A DNA stretch of 64,000 bases from Vibrio breoganii (GTDB taxonomy: Bacteria > Pseudomonadota > Gammaproteobacteria > Enterobacterales > Vibrionaceae): positions 1,116,001 through 1,180,000 of the forward strand of contig NZ_CP016178.1 of assembly GCF_001677275.1 (NCBI RefSeq), in the 5' to 3' direction. The notes below the pieces were generated by a model, which saw only the letters and a program-made list of their open reading frames with translations, was not told the DNA's origin and did no database searches. A program made the position numbers and the translations under genes. Shown piece after piece: positions 25,986 to 35,619 of this stretch (the first letter of the stretch is position 1; each line of letters begins with the position of its first letter).

Positions 25986-27473
25986 ATGGATACTATTACT
26001 TGGCATGCTAAGGCCGAAGCCCTTAGTTTTCGTACTCAAGCATTTATTAACGGAGAATTTGTTAACTCCGTTTCTGGGGATACGTTTGAAGTCATTAACC
26101 CAGCTACCGGGCGTCTACTCGCTCACGTTGCCCGTTGTGATGAGGCGGATGTTAACCTTGCAGTCGACGCTGCTCGCAATGCATTTGAAAGCCGAGTTTG
26201 GAGTGGTTTAGCTCCTGCCGACCGTAAAGAGGTTCTCCTTAACTACGCTAAGCTCATTGACGAACACAAGGAAGAATTTGCCTTATTAGAGTCCTTAGAC
26301 ATGGGTAAACCCATTTCAGACGCTATGGGCTATGATGCCCCTGCAACCGCTCGCTGCATTCAATGGAACGCAGAAGCTATCGATAAAGTCTACGACGAAG
26401 TCGCACCTGTCACCGAGGGCGCATTGGCGCTGGTGACTCGAGAAGCCTTGGGCGTGGTTGCCGCTATTGTGCCTTGGAACTTCCCGACCGTCATGGCGTC
26501 ATGGAAGATTGGGCCAGCCCTTGCCACTGGCAATTCAGTGATAGTAAAACCTTCGGAAAAATCCCCTCTTACCGCCATTTTGCTGGCAGACTTGGCTAAG
26601 CAGGCGGGCATTCCAGATGGCGTATTTCAAGTTCTTCCAGGCTTTGGTCATGAGGCAGGGCAAGCACTTGCTCTGCACAATGATGTTGACTGCATTACCT
26701 TTACCGGCTCAACCGCTGTAGGTAAAAAGCTTCTCAGTTTCGCGGGTGAATCAAACCTTAAGCGTGCATTCATGGAGTGTGGCGGGAAAAGCCCTCATAT
26801 CATCCATCATGACGTTAAGGATATAGAGAAAGCGGCCGCTACAGCGGCTTCAGCCATTTGTTATAACCAAGGTGAAGTCTGTACAGCGGGGTCTCGGTTA
26901 CTGGTTCACTCTTCCATCAAAGATGAGTTCATCGAACTGGTTAAAAAACAGATGGCCAATTGGCAACCTGCGGATCCCCTTGAAAGCGACACTCGTGTAG
27001 GAGCCATTGTTGATGCTGCTCAGTATGAGCGAGTCTTAAACTACATCAATATCGGACAGTCTGAAGGGGCTACATTGGCATTTGGTGGCACTACCGCAAT
27101 GAACCACACAGACGGCTTCTTTATTCAACCCGCTTTATTTACCAACGTCACTCCCGAGATGCGCATTTATAAAGAGGAAATTTTCGGCCCTGTTTTGTGT
27201 GTCACTAGCTTTGATTCAATAGATGAGGCCATAGCGCTCGCCAATGACAGTGAGTACGGATTGGCTGCGGGTATATGGACTTCGGATATGTCTACCGCTA
27301 TTAAGTGCTCACGCGCTTTACGAGCAGGAACCGTCTTTGTGAACAACTGGGATGGCGGTGATATGACAATGCCATTTGGCGGCTATAAGCAAAGTGGTAA
27401 TGGTCGAGATAAGTCACTGCATGCCTTGCACAAGTACACTGAGGTTAAATCAACTTGGATAGAGTTGGACTAA
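25986..27473 (+). CDS. puuC: Gamma-glutamyl-gamma-aminobutyraldehyde dehydrogenase
   Basis: NAD(P)-dependent aldehyde dehydrogenase of 495 residues. It has VVAAIVPWNFPTVMASWKIG, FTGSTAVGKKLL, the catalytic ECGGKSPHII and NQGEVCTAGSRLL motifs, and ends with a PuuC-like FGGYKQSGNGRDKSLHAL. In the gamma-glutamyl putrescine pathway it oxidises gamma-glutamyl-gamma-aminobutyraldehyde to gamma-glutamyl-GABA. The ATG at 25986 follows AAGGAAGAAGG; the longer frame that runs back into the puuR gene is rejected. It is cotranscribed with puuR and ends at a strong terminator. Confidence 0.92.
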   Translation: MDTITWHAKAEALSFRTQAFINGEFVNSVSGDTFEVINPATGRLLAHVARCDEADVNLAVDAARNAFESRVWSGLAPADRKEVLLNYAKLIDEHKEEFALLESLDMGKPISDAMGYDAPATARCIQWNAEAIDKVYDEVAPVTEGALALVTREALGVVAAIVPWNFPTVMASWKIGPALATGNSVIVKPSEKSPLTAILLADLAKQAGIPDGVFQVLPGFGHEAGQALALHNDVDCITFTGSTAVGKKLLSFAGESNLKRAFMECGGKSPHIIHHDVKDIEKAAATAASAICYNQGEVCTAGSRLLVHSSIKDEFIELVKKQMANWQPADPLESDTRVGAIVDAAQYERVLNYINIGQSEGATLAFGGTTAMNHTDGFFIQPALFTNVTPEMRIYKEEIFGPVLCVTSFDSIDEAIALANDSEYGLAAGIWTSDMSTAIKCSRALRAGTVFVNNWDGGDMTMPFGGYKQSGNGRDKSLHALHKYTEVKSTWIELD

Positions 27474-27477
27474 CAAT

Positions 27478-27503
27478 AAAGGCCTAGCATGAGCTAGGCC
27501 TTT
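27478..27503. terminator. Bidirectional terminator between puuC and the small heat-shock gene
   Basis: Perfect hairpin AAAGGCCTAGC-ATGA-GCTAGGCCTTT followed by T. It begins a few bases after the puuC stop codon and can stop the convergent transcript as well. Confidence 0.85.
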
Positions 27504-27516
27504 TCATTTACACGTA

Positions 27517-27939
27517 TTAGCTGATCTCTATTTCTCTTGGCGTTGGCGCAGACGGCTCAATTTTAGGAACCACTACAACCAAAACACCATCGGTGAATTC
27601 AGCATAAATATCACTCGTGTTCACATTGTTGCTTAAGGTAAAACTGCGTACCATTTTACCTTGGTAGCGCTCCTTGTGAATGTACTTTTCTTGTTGAGTG
27701 TCTTTACGTGACTCTATGGTGACCGCAGAAATGGTTAACATCCCCTTTTCACACGACACCGAAATGTTGTCTTTGTCGACACCCGGTAAATCAGCGATGA
27801 TTTCAAACGCAGTCTCTTTTTCCATCACATCAACATTTGGAGAAAACTGCCAATGATTCCACCGAGGGTGAAAAGTAGGTACCGCATTATCAAACAGTCT
27901 CCCGAAATCAGACCAGGCGTCTCTTGGTAGCAAGCTCAT
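27517..27939 (-). CDS. Small heat-shock protein (Hsp20/alpha-crystallin)
   Basis: ATP-independent holdase of 140 residues. The alpha-crystallin domain runs from about residue 35 to 130 and includes EIIADLPGVDKDNISVSCEK and the closing GVLVVVVPKI, with the conserved A-x-x-x-G-V-L pattern (AEFTDGVLVV). The ATG at 27939 has a very strong ribosome site, GGAGGTGATT. It stands alone between puuC and puuR2 and converges on puuC. No obvious heat-shock operator was seen, and it probably has nothing to do with polyamines. Confidence 0.92.
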   Translation of the reverse strand: MSLLPRDAWSDFGRLFDNAVPTFHPRWNHWQFSPNVDVMEKETAFEIIADLPGVDKDNISVSCEKGMLTISAVTIESRKDTQQEKYIHKERYQGKMVRSFTLSNNVNTSDIYAEFTDGVLVVVVPKIEPSAPTPREIEIS

Positions 27940-28090
27940 AATCACCTCCAACCTTGTCTAGATACCCAATATAAGTTTAGTTCTATTGGTGGGGTGTATT
28001 TAAACATTCTCGGTCAAAGTTGATCACTATCAAACTACACAAAGAGGTAAGCAATTGCCGATGAGACCACCTCAGCGTAAAAAGAGTGAG

Positions 28091-28151
28091 TAATACCAAT
28101 CACAGTGAGGTAGTGATCAGCCTAGCTGGTTATTTAGTACGATTGGTATTA
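28091..28151. repeat. 61-bp element with perfect 11-bp terminal inverted repeats
   Basis: TAATACCAATC at 28091-28101 and GATTGGTATTA at 28141-28151 are exact inverted copies around a 39-bp core. The element abuts the puuR2 stop codon. Its size and ends suggest a tiny mobile or MITE-like repeat that now may act as a transcript end. Confidence 0.6.
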
Positions 28152-28152
28152 T

Positions 28153-28695
28153 CTAGAAGGTAGGCGGCGTCGCAGCACTGATTAATTCACACTCGACCTT
28201 GCCTCTATTGCGAAATCGGTGCGGCTTACGTGTTTCAAAGTAGTAAGAGTCGCCCGCTTTCAACACACGAGTGTGACTACCCACGGTGATTTCAATTTCA
28301 CCACGAATGATAACCCCACCCTCTTCACCATCATGCTCAATAAAGTCTGTACCGGTATCTGAACCTGGAGGATAGATCTCTCTGAGCACGGCTAATTGCC
28401 GTCCTTCGCGCTTTGCTCCAACCAGCAGCATTTTTATTTTGCCATCGCCAAGATCAGCCATCTGTTCGGCGGTAAAGAAAATATCGTCTTTCGGTTCTAC
28501 GTCTAACGTAAAAAACTCCCCCATCGAAATAGGTATAGCATCGAGGATCTTCTTCAATGATCCAACCGAGGGGTTCACTAGGTTCTGCTCTATCTGGGAA
28601 ATCATGGAGTTGGTGACACCACTTCGCTTTGCGAGCTCCCGTTGGGACATTCCTCGCATAGTACGAATTGTTTTTAGTTGTTTCCCTACATCCAT
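28153..28695 (-). CDS. puuR: Second PuuR-like regulator (XRE plus cupin)
   Basis: Regulator of 180 residues, clearly paralogous to the one at 25421. The helix-turn-helix part is LKTIRTMRGMSQRELAKRSG with NSMISQIEQNLVNPSVGSL, and the cupin part has EHDGEEGGVIIRGEI and AGDSYYFETRKPHRFRNRG. The start has GGGAG in front. It is the last gene of the long transcript puuA - aminotransferase - potFGHI - puuR, 48 nt after potI, so it would feed back on its own operon. It is likely a polyamine-responsive repressor; the exact ligand is unknown. Confidence 0.9.
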   Translation of the reverse strand: MDVGKQLKTIRTMRGMSQRELAKRSGVTNSMISQIEQNLVNPSVGSLKKILDAIPISMGEFFTLDVEPKDDIFFTAEQMADLGDGKIKMLLVGAKREGRQLAVLREIYPPGSDTGTDFIEHDGEEGGVIIRGEIEITVGSHTRVLKAGDSYYFETRKPHRFRNRGKVECELISAATPPTF

Positions 28696-28743
28696 GTTTT
28701 TCTCCCAGAAAGAACCAAGTACCGAGCAGCCTGAAGGCAGTTT

Positions 28744-29586
28744 CTATTGCTGACTCATCTTCATCTCAAGCAGCCTGCGCTTCTCGGCTTTTGCCATCAC
28801 CCACCAAGCGATAAAGGTGGCACAGGAGACCGCTAAAATAGTTAACGTTGCCAACGCATTGATTTTTGGGCTGACTCCTAAACGTACACTAGAGAATACC
28901 ACCATTGGCAATGTTGTTGCGCTCGGACCAGAGACAAAACTGGCAATAACCAAGTCATCGAGAGACAAAGTAAAGGCCAGAAGCCAACCGGCAAGGATCG
29001 CGGGAGCAATCGACGGGAGGGTAATTTGGAAGAAGACTTTCCATGGTGGCGCGCCCAAATCCATTGCGGCTTCTTCAACTGAACGGTCCACCTCTTGCAA
29101 TCGGGAACTGACGACAACCGTCACATAAGCGGTACAGAAAGTGACGTGCGCAATCCAGATGGTCAACATTCCTCGTTGACTGAATAGGTCAAACACTTGC
29201 CCCATGGCGATAAACAGCAGCAATAAAGAAAGACCGGTAATTACCTCTGGCATCACCAGCGGAGCCGTGATCATAAACGCAAAGCCTGTCTCACCTCTGA
29301 ATTTACCAAAACGACTCACCACAAAGGCAGCAATGGTGCCAAGCACGACAGCGGCACTGGCCGATAAGAAGCCAATGATCAAGCTCAGCTTTACCCCGCC
29401 CATCAGCAGATCGTCTTCTAATAATTCAAAATACCATTTGAATGAGAAGCCCGACCAAACCGTTACCAGACGGTTTTCATTAAATGAGAAAATAATCAGA
29501 ATAAAAATTGGCAAATATAGGAAGGTGAAACCTGCCGCAAGAATTGCCCATTTTAGCTTACTTTTGTAGACCGGAATGTCGTTCAT
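28744..29586 (-). CDS. potI: Putrescine/polyamine ABC transporter permease PotI-like
   Basis: Inner-membrane permease of 280 residues with about six spans. The EAA loop reads VEEAAMDLGAPPWKVFFQITLP, and FTLSLDDLVIASFVSGPSATTLP is characteristic of PotI/PotC proteins. It overlaps the end of potH by 4 nt, so both subunits are made together. It forms the channel with PotH, energised by PotG and fed by PotF. Assignment to the PotFGHI rather than PotABCD system rests on the neighbouring genes and the match of all four subunits. Confidence 0.92.
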   Translation of the reverse strand: MNDIPVYKSKLKWAILAAGFTFLYLPIFILIIFSFNENRLVTVWSGFSFKWYFELLEDDLLMGGVKLSLIIGFLSASAAVVLGTIAAFVVSRFGKFRGETGFAFMITAPLVMPEVITGLSLLLLFIAMGQVFDLFSQRGMLTIWIAHVTFCTAYVTVVVSSRLQEVDRSVEEAAMDLGAPPWKVFFQITLPSIAPAILAGWLLAFTLSLDDLVIASFVSGPSATTLPMVVFSSVRLGVSPKINALATLTILAVSCATFIAWWVMAKAEKRRLLEMKMSQQ

Positions 29587-30500
29587 CCTTGCGCCTCCAG
29601 TTCACGTTTTTGATAGCGATGGAACCATAAAATAGGCAACATCAGAATGAGTAACATCACAATTGCTACTGCCGATGCAACGGGCCAGTCCCTATTATTA
29701 AAGAACTCTTGCCACAACACCTTGCCGATTAATACCGTATCAGGTCCACCGAGTAATTCAGGGATAACAAATTCACCCACTGCGGGAATAAACACCAGCA
29801 TTGAGCCCGCGATAATTCCCGCTCTCGTTAGCGGCACGAGAATAGTAAAAAGTGTGGTGATAGGTTTAGCACCCAGATCGCTGGCCGCTTCTAACAAAGA
29901 ATAATCAACGCGCATTAAAGCGGTGTAAAGCGGTAACACCATAAACGGCAGATAGGTATAAATGATACCGATATACACAGCGGTATCGGTGTGGAGTATT
30001 TTTAGTGGCTCATCGATCGCACCTGCAGCCAGCAGCACATTATTCAGCAATCCATTATTTTTGAGAATGCCTATCCAAGCGTAAACACGTATTAAGAAAC
30101 TGGTCCATGAGGGCAGAATTATCAGCATCAAAAGCACATTACGCGTTGATGGTTTTGAGTGCACAATCGCCCATGCAATGGGAAACCCGATAATCAGGCA
30201 CAGTACAGTCGAGACCAGTGCGATTCGAATTGACTGCAAATACGAAGACACATAAAGATCATCTTCAATAAGGTATTGGTAGCTTCCTACATTCAGCAGC
30301 AATTGTAGTTGTTGTTCGGCGTAACTTATTAGCTCTGAATAAGGAGGAATAGAGATTTGGGCTTCAGCAAAACTGATCTTGAAGACAATTAAGAATGGCA
30401 ACAAGAAAAACAGGAGTAGCCAACCATAAGGGATCGCAAGGAGTAAGCATTTGGGCGTTGGTATAACACGCCAAAGATTGAGTTTGGCTCGTTTCTTCAT
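29583..30500 (-). CDS. potH: Putrescine/polyamine ABC transporter permease PotH-like
   Basis: Inner-membrane permease of 305 residues from the chosen start MKKRAKLNLWRVIP. It has six spans, the WTSFLIRVYAWIGILKNNGL stretch, and an EAA loop around LLEAASDLGAKPITTLFTIL. The longer frame that extends 19 residues into potG is unlikely; the ATG at 30498-30500 overlaps the potG stop by 4 nt and fits coupled translation. Together with PotI it forms the transport channel for putrescine or a related polyamine. Confidence 0.92.
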   Translation of the reverse strand: MKKRAKLNLWRVIPTPKCLLLAIPYGWLLLFFLLPFLIVFKISFAEAQISIPPYSELISYAEQQLQLLLNVGSYQYLIEDDLYVSSYLQSIRIALVSTVLCLIIGFPIAWAIVHSKPSTRNVLLMLIILPSWTSFLIRVYAWIGILKNNGLLNNVLLAAGAIDEPLKILHTDTAVYIGIIYTYLPFMVLPLYTALMRVDYSLLEAASDLGAKPITTLFTILVPLTRAGIIAGSMLVFIPAVGEFVIPELLGGPDTVLIGKVLWQEFFNNRDWPVASAVAIVMLLILMLPILWFHRYQKRELEAQG

Positions 30501-31639
30501 AATTTTAACACCACGCAGCTGTCCATATCCCAGCAAAGGTTGACTCGCTGCTCCCATGTGGGCATGCCTTTTCTCACACGGCTGGTATTTTGCAATGTCG
30601 CTGTGACCAGTTTACCCGAGTCCAATCGCACATGATAAATGGACTGATTGCCCATATACGCAATATCTTCCACCACCCCACTGCACGAATTCGTTGCGTG
30701 ACGAGTGTGCTCACAAAGAGTCATTTTTTCTGGTCGAACGGCAATCATCACAGGAATACCGGGTGCACCTGAGATGCCGTGATTAATAGTGATAGCGTTT
30801 GGTAGGTCAGTCGTTCTTACGGTCGATTTATCGCTAAGGTTGGTTTCTAAAACACCCTCGAAGATATTAACCGAACCGATAAATTTAGCGGAGAATTTGG
30901 AGTTAGGGTGCTCGTAGATAGCTTCCGGCGAACCGATTTGAACAAACTGCCCTTTATTCATGATTGCGATTCGACTGGCCATTGTCATCGCTTCTTCTTG
31001 GTCGTGAGTCACCATCACACAGGTCACACCAACACTTTCCAAGATATCGACCACTTCAAGCTGCATTTTTTCACGAAGGTTCTTATCAAGCGCGCCCATA
31101 GGTTCGTCTAACAGTAAGAGTTTCGGCTTCTTAGCTAGGCTTCGAGCTAGCGCTACGCGCTGTTTTTGACCACCCGATAGCTGGTGTGGCTTACGCTTGG
31201 CGAAATCAGTCATTCGAACCAGTTCAAGCATATGCTTGACCGTATTCGCTCTTTCCTGACTAGGCATTCCGTCTTGCTCTAGGCCGTATGCGATATTCTT
31301 TTCAACCGTCATATGCGGGAACAAAGCATAAGATTGAAACATCATATTTACAGGACGTTTATAGGGTGGAATTTCTGCCAAATCCTGTCCATCTAGAATA
31401 ATTTGCCCGGCACTTGGTTGCTCAAATCCGGCGAGCATTCTCAATAAAGTCGACTTTCCGCAACCCGATGCGCCAAGTAACGCAAACAGCTCCCCTTGAT
31501 TGATGGTTAAATCAATATTATCTACCGCAGGATAGCCGTCGAATTCCTTGGTTAAACCTCGAATCTCTAAAAGTGGCTTTGGCGGTACAGGTGCAACATG
31601 TTCATGGTTGAGTTTGGTATCGAGTGACATCAATGTCAT
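30497..31639 (-). CDS. potG: Polyamine ABC transporter ATPase PotG-like
   Basis: ATPase of 380 residues powering polyamine uptake. The nucleotide-binding domain has LLGASGCGKSTLLRML (Walker A), the LSGGQKQRVALARSL signature and LLLLDEPMGALDKNLR (Walker B). A C-terminal TOBE domain covers roughly residues 290-375. The start at 31639 has GGAG at proper spacing; a second Met three residues later is possible. It is encoded between potF and potH. It couples with the potH gene by a 4-nt overlap. Confidence 0.93.
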   Translation of the reverse strand: MTLMSLDTKLNHEHVAPVPPKPLLEIRGLTKEFDGYPAVDNIDLTINQGELFALLGASGCGKSTLLRMLAGFEQPSAGQIILDGQDLAEIPPYKRPVNMMFQSYALFPHMTVEKNIAYGLEQDGMPSQERANTVKHMLELVRMTDFAKRKPHQLSGGQKQRVALARSLAKKPKLLLLDEPMGALDKNLREKMQLEVVDILESVGVTCVMVTHDQEEAMTMASRIAIMNKGQFVQIGSPEAIYEHPNSKFSAKFIGSVNIFEGVLETNLSDKSTVRTTDLPNAITINHGISGAPGIPVMIAVRPEKMTLCEHTRHATNSCSGVVEDIAYMGNQSIYHVRLDSGKLVTATLQNTSRVRKGMPTWEQRVNLCWDMDSCVVLKL

Positions 31640-31695
31640 GGTAATCTCCAAGCAAAAATGGCGACTCAAAGAGAGTCGCCAACATAGGTATTGAT

Positions 31696-32805
31696 TTAGT
31701 TCTTAAGGAAGTCCGTCCAAGCACGGGTCATAGCACGAGATGTTTTATGCGGTAACATCTTGGAGCTATACAATTTTGCTTGCGCTTCTTCCGTTGGATA
31801 AATGCCTGGATCATTCAAGATATCAGCGTCAATAAACTCACGCGATGGCGGGTTAGGATTCGCATACCAAACGTAGTTACTCACTTCTGCAATGACTTCA
31901 GGGCGAAGTAGATAGTTAATGAACAAGTGTGCGTTTTGCGGGTGCTTCGCTTCTTTTGGAATGGCCATCAGGTCAAACCAAGCAAGAGCGCCCTCTTTTG
32001 GAATTGAATACGCGACTTCTACGCCATTATCCGCTTCTGCTGCTCGGTCAGCCGCTTGCAATACGTCACCAGACCAGCCGATAGCGACACAGATATCGCC
32101 ATTGGCAAGATCGTTAATGTACTGCGATGAATGGAAGTAAGTGACATAAGGACGAACCTCTTTCAGTAGCGCTAACGCATCTTTTTTGTAGTCGTTAGGA
32201 TCGGCACTGTTTGGATCTTTGCCTATGTAATTCAAGGCAGCCGCCATAATTTCCGTTGGGGCATTTAAGAAACCCACGCCACATTTAGACAGCTTCTCCA
32301 TGTTCTCTGGCTTGAATACTAGATCCCAGCTATCTACGGGAGCGTCAGCACCCAAAACTTCTGTGACTTTCTCAACGTTATAGCCAATACCGGTTGTACC
32401 CCAAAGGTAAGGAACAGAATAGGCGTTATCTGGGTCAACGGTTTCGGCCAAGATCCCCATCAATTTAGGGTCTAAGTTTTTGTAATTTGTCAGCTGAGAT
32501 TTATCTAGCTTTTGGAACGCGCCGGCTTTCGCTTGGCGTCCTAGAAAGTCATTACTTGGTACCACCAAGTCAAACCCAGTGTTTCCTGACAAAATTTTCG
32601 CTTCTAACACTTCATTCGAGTCAAAAACATCGTAAACCACCTTAATGCCTGTCTCTTCTTCAAACTTTTTGATCGTATCTTCCGCGATATAATCAGACCA
32701 GTTGTAGATGTTGAGCACCTTTTCCTCAGCAGCATAGGATGTTATAGAGCTAAGTCCTATCGTCATCCCTAACGCGACACTAAAGTATGCTTTAATTTTC
32801 TCCAT
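31696..32805 (-). CDS. potF: Periplasmic polyamine-binding protein PotF/SpuD-like
   Basis: Periplasmic receptor of 369 residues. A signal peptide (ALGMTIGLSSITSYA) precedes LNIYNWSDYIAEDTIKKFEE, the hallmark start of the PotD/PotF/SpuD family. Later, VPYLWGTTGIGYN and VAIGWSGDVLQAADRA help form the polyamine-binding cleft. The gene lies 57 nt upstream of potG and 57 nt downstream of the aminotransferase. Whether it prefers putrescine, spermidine or norspermidine cannot be read from the sequence by eye. Confidence 0.93.
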   Translation of the reverse strand: MEKIKAYFSVALGMTIGLSSITSYAAEEKVLNIYNWSDYIAEDTIKKFEEETGIKVVYDVFDSNEVLEAKILSGNTGFDLVVPSNDFLGRQAKAGAFQKLDKSQLTNYKNLDPKLMGILAETVDPDNAYSVPYLWGTTGIGYNVEKVTEVLGADAPVDSWDLVFKPENMEKLSKCGVGFLNAPTEIMAAALNYIGKDPNSADPNDYKKDALALLKEVRPYVTYFHSSQYINDLANGDICVAIGWSGDVLQAADRAAEADNGVEVAYSIPKEGALAWFDLMAIPKEAKHPQNAHLFINYLLRPEVIAEVSNYVWYANPNPPSREFIDADILNDPGIYPTEEAQAKLYSSKMLPHKTSRAMTRAWTDFLKN

Positions 32806-32862
32806 TTGGATCTCCGTTCCTGTTTGCTCTTGTTTAATACCTTTGGGTATAACTCTCGTCGG

Positions 32863-34227
32863 CTACTGCGAAACGTCGGCGAGTGTGTTATCTAACGCAA
32901 TCTTTGCTTTTTCAATAAATTCATCGATTTCATCACGAGTGATGATCAGTGGTGGCGAACAAATCATGGTGTCGCCAACGGCGCGAAGTACCACTCCCGC
33001 AGAGAAGCAGTGTTCACGACATCGTGTTCCAACATCGAGATCCTTGTGATAGCGCTCATTTGTTGCCTTATCTTTTACTAGCTCAATGGCTCCCACTAAG
33101 CCTTTCGTTCTGGCTTCGGCGACCATTGGGTGATCCAGTAACTCACCCCAACGAGAAGCAAAATATGGAGCAATGTCTTCACGAACTCGACTCACAATAT
33201 TGTGTTTTTGCATCTCTTTGATGTTGGCAATGGCAACGGCGCATGCTGCAGGATGACCTGAATAGGTAAAACCATGAGCAAACTCGGTATCGGCATCAGT
33301 GAGAACCTTAGCAACATGCTCCCTAACCATGACGCCACCCAGTGGCAGGTAACCTGAGGTAATACCTTTGGCCATGCACATTAAATCCGGCTTGATGTCG
33401 AACGTTTGGCTCGCAAACCACTCTCCCGTTCGGCCAAAGCCACAGATGACTTCATCGACAATAAGCAAGATTTCATACTTATCACAGATGCGCTGAATCT
33501 CAGGCCAGTAACTGTCTGGGGGAATAATCACCCCACCCGCACCTTGGATAGGCTCGGCAATAAAGGCAGCAACATTGTCTTCGCCGACTTCCAAGATCTT
33601 GGCTTCCAGTTGCTGAGCACGCTCTAAACCAAATTCATTGGCATCAACACCTTGCCCTTCACCAAAGTGATACGGCTGATCAATATGAACGATATTTGGA
33701 AGTGGCAACCCTCCCTGAGCATGCATAAACGCCATGCCACCAAGGCTCGCGCCCGCCATTGTGCTGCCGTGATAAGCGTTGTTACGGCTGATAATGGTTT
33801 GCTTGTTAGGTTTGCCCAAGCTTGCCCAGTAATGACGAACCATACGCACAACCGTGTCGTTACACTCCGAGCCAGACCCCGTAAAGAACACATGATTCAT
33901 TCCTTCAGGAGCCACTTCAGCAAGCAGCGTTGACAACTCTACCGCCGGTGGATGCGTGGTTTGGAAAAACAAATTGTAGTAAGGCAACTCCTGAAGCTGC
34001 TTTGTTGCCGCGTCGATAAGCGGTTGGCAGTTGTACCCCATATTTACGCACCACAATCCCGCCATCCCATCTAGGATTTTGTTACCGTCTTCGTCGTAGA
34101 TATAGATACCTTCAGCTCGAGTAATTACTCGTGAGCCTTTGTCATTGAGTGCTTTAAAGTTGGTAAATGGGTGCAAGCAATGCGCACTATCTTGTTCAAT
34201 CCATTTAGACCCAGTTTGTTGTGACAT
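32863..34227 (-). CDS. spuC: Putrescine/polyamine:pyruvate aminotransferase SpuC-like
   Basis: PLP-dependent class III aminotransferase of 454 residues. It has HCLHPFTNFKAL at the N-terminus, GMAGLWCVNMGY, LLIVDEVICGFGRTGEWF, and the PLP lysine in MCMAKGITSGYLPLGG, features shared with SpuC-type polyamine aminotransferases. It could deaminate putrescine or cadaverine to an aminoaldehyde, a route parallel to the gamma-glutamyl path. It sits between the first puuA-like gene and potF in the same transcript. It resembles but is distinct from the aminotransferase at 23836. Confidence 0.88.
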   Translation of the reverse strand: MSQQTGSKWIEQDSAHCLHPFTNFKALNDKGSRVITRAEGIYIYDEDGNKILDGMAGLWCVNMGYNCQPLIDAATKQLQELPYYNLFFQTTHPPAVELSTLLAEVAPEGMNHVFFTGSGSECNDTVVRMVRHYWASLGKPNKQTIISRNNAYHGSTMAGASLGGMAFMHAQGGLPLPNIVHIDQPYHFGEGQGVDANEFGLERAQQLEAKILEVGEDNVAAFIAEPIQGAGGVIIPPDSYWPEIQRICDKYEILLIVDEVICGFGRTGEWFASQTFDIKPDLMCMAKGITSGYLPLGGVMVREHVAKVLTDADTEFAHGFTYSGHPAACAVAIANIKEMQKHNIVSRVREDIAPYFASRWGELLDHPMVAEARTKGLVGAIELVKDKATNERYHKDLDVGTRCREHCFSAGVVLRAVGDTMICSPPLIITRDEIDEFIEKAKIALDNTLADVSQ

Positions 34228-34287
34228 AACTTAATTCCATTTCTCGTGGTATTAACGGGTGTGCTTTTCTCTATAGCGTTACCTGTG

Positions 34288-35619
34288 TTAAACGTTCAAT
34301 AGTAAGAACTCTCTTTCCCAAGAGCTGATGACTTGGAAGTAGGTTCGGTATTCCTTACGCTTGATTGCCACGTAAGCCGACACGAATCGATCGCCCAATA
34401 TCTCTCTCAATTCGTCACAGTTTTCTAACAATCCCAGAGCATCTTCCAGATTGTGCGGAAGTGAATACGGCTCAGTGGTCATGTCACCGGTACTTTTCTC
34501 TGTTGGTGTCAGTTTTTCTTTCATGCCCAAGTAGCCACAAGCTAGCGTCAGCGCCATCGCTAAATATGGGTTGGCATCGGCTCCCGCATAGCGGTTTTCA
34601 AGTCGACGAGCTTCTTTATCAGAATTTGGCACACGTAATCCAACCGTGCGATTGTCTTCTCCCCACGCCACGTTAGTCGGTGCGGAATCACCAAAGACTA
34701 AACGACGGTAGGAGTTCACATTAGGAGCAAAGAAGGCGATAGCGGCGGGGGTATATTTCTGCATTCCGGCGATATAATTCAGGAAGAGCTCACTGTTACT
34801 GCCATCCGCATTTGAAAATAGGTTCTTACCGTTTTTATCCACCAAGCTTTGATGGATATGCATTGAACTGCCCGGCTCATCTTCCATGGGTTTTGCCATA
34901 AAGGTGGCATAAACATCATGGCGCAACGCCGCTTCACGCATCGTACGCTTAAATAAGAACACCTGATCGACGCGATCTAAAGGCTCGCCATGGTCAAAGT
35001 TCAGCTCCATTTGAGCTGCACCAGATTCGTGAACTAAGGTATCCACGTCTAGCTCTTGCGCTTCACAGTAGTCGTACATATCTTCGAAGATAGGATCAAA
35101 CTCGTTTACTGCATCAATACTAAACGACTGACGCGCCGTTTCTGGTCGGCCATTACGGCCAATTGGCGGCTCTAATGGGTAGTCCCAATCAAGGTTTTTC
35201 TTTACTAGGAAAAACTCTAACTCTGGCGCCACTATTGGCTGCCAACCTTGTTTCTCATAGAGACTTAATACTCTGCGCAGGACAGCGCGAGGGGAAATAT
35301 CAACGGGATCGCCATCTGCGGTATAGCAATCATGAATCACCTGTGCGGTTGGCTCTTTCGTCCAGGGTACAAAACGTATGGTATTTTGGTCTGGCTCCAG
35401 AGTCATATCCTTCTCGGTCAGATCAATCATACTTTCATCATCTGGCCAATCACCGGTTACGGTCTGGAAAAAAACCACTTCGGGAAGACGCATTCCCCCT
35501 TCTCGAAGAAATTTTTTCGCAGGCATGATTTTGCCACGAGCGTTGCCTGTAATGTCTGGGATCAGACACTCAACTTCAGTAATACGGTTCTTTTCTATCC
35601 ATTCCCTAATCGTTTCCAT
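34288..35619 (-). CDS. puuA: Gamma-glutamylpolyamine synthetase (glutamine-synthetase family), first copy
   Basis: ATP-dependent ligase of 443 residues, shorter than GlnA. The glutamine-synthetase catalytic domain shows APELEFFLVKKNLDWDYP, AAQMELNFDHGEPLD, GSSMHIHQSL and RRLENRYAGADANPYLAMAL. These proteins join glutamate to putrescine or another polyamine as the first step of catabolism. The Tyr-containing adenylylation loop of GlnA is not apparent. It heads the minus-strand transcript with spuC and potFGHI and diverges from the second copy at 35830. Two copies suggest different amine preferences. Confidence 0.9.
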   Translation of the reverse strand: METIREWIEKNRITEVECLIPDITGNARGKIMPAKKFLREGGMRLPEVVFFQTVTGDWPDDESMIDLTEKDMTLEPDQNTIRFVPWTKEPTAQVIHDCYTADGDPVDISPRAVLRRVLSLYEKQGWQPIVAPELEFFLVKKNLDWDYPLEPPIGRNGRPETARQSFSIDAVNEFDPIFEDMYDYCEAQELDVDTLVHESGAAQMELNFDHGEPLDRVDQVFLFKRTMREAALRHDVYATFMAKPMEDEPGSSMHIHQSLVDKNGKNLFSNADGSNSELFLNYIAGMQKYTPAAIAFFAPNVNSYRRLVFGDSAPTNVAWGEDNRTVGLRVPNSDKEARRLENRYAGADANPYLAMALTLACGYLGMKEKLTPTEKSTGDMTTEPYSLPHNLEDALGLLENCDELREILGDRFVSAYVAIKRKEYRTYFQVISSWEREFLLLNV

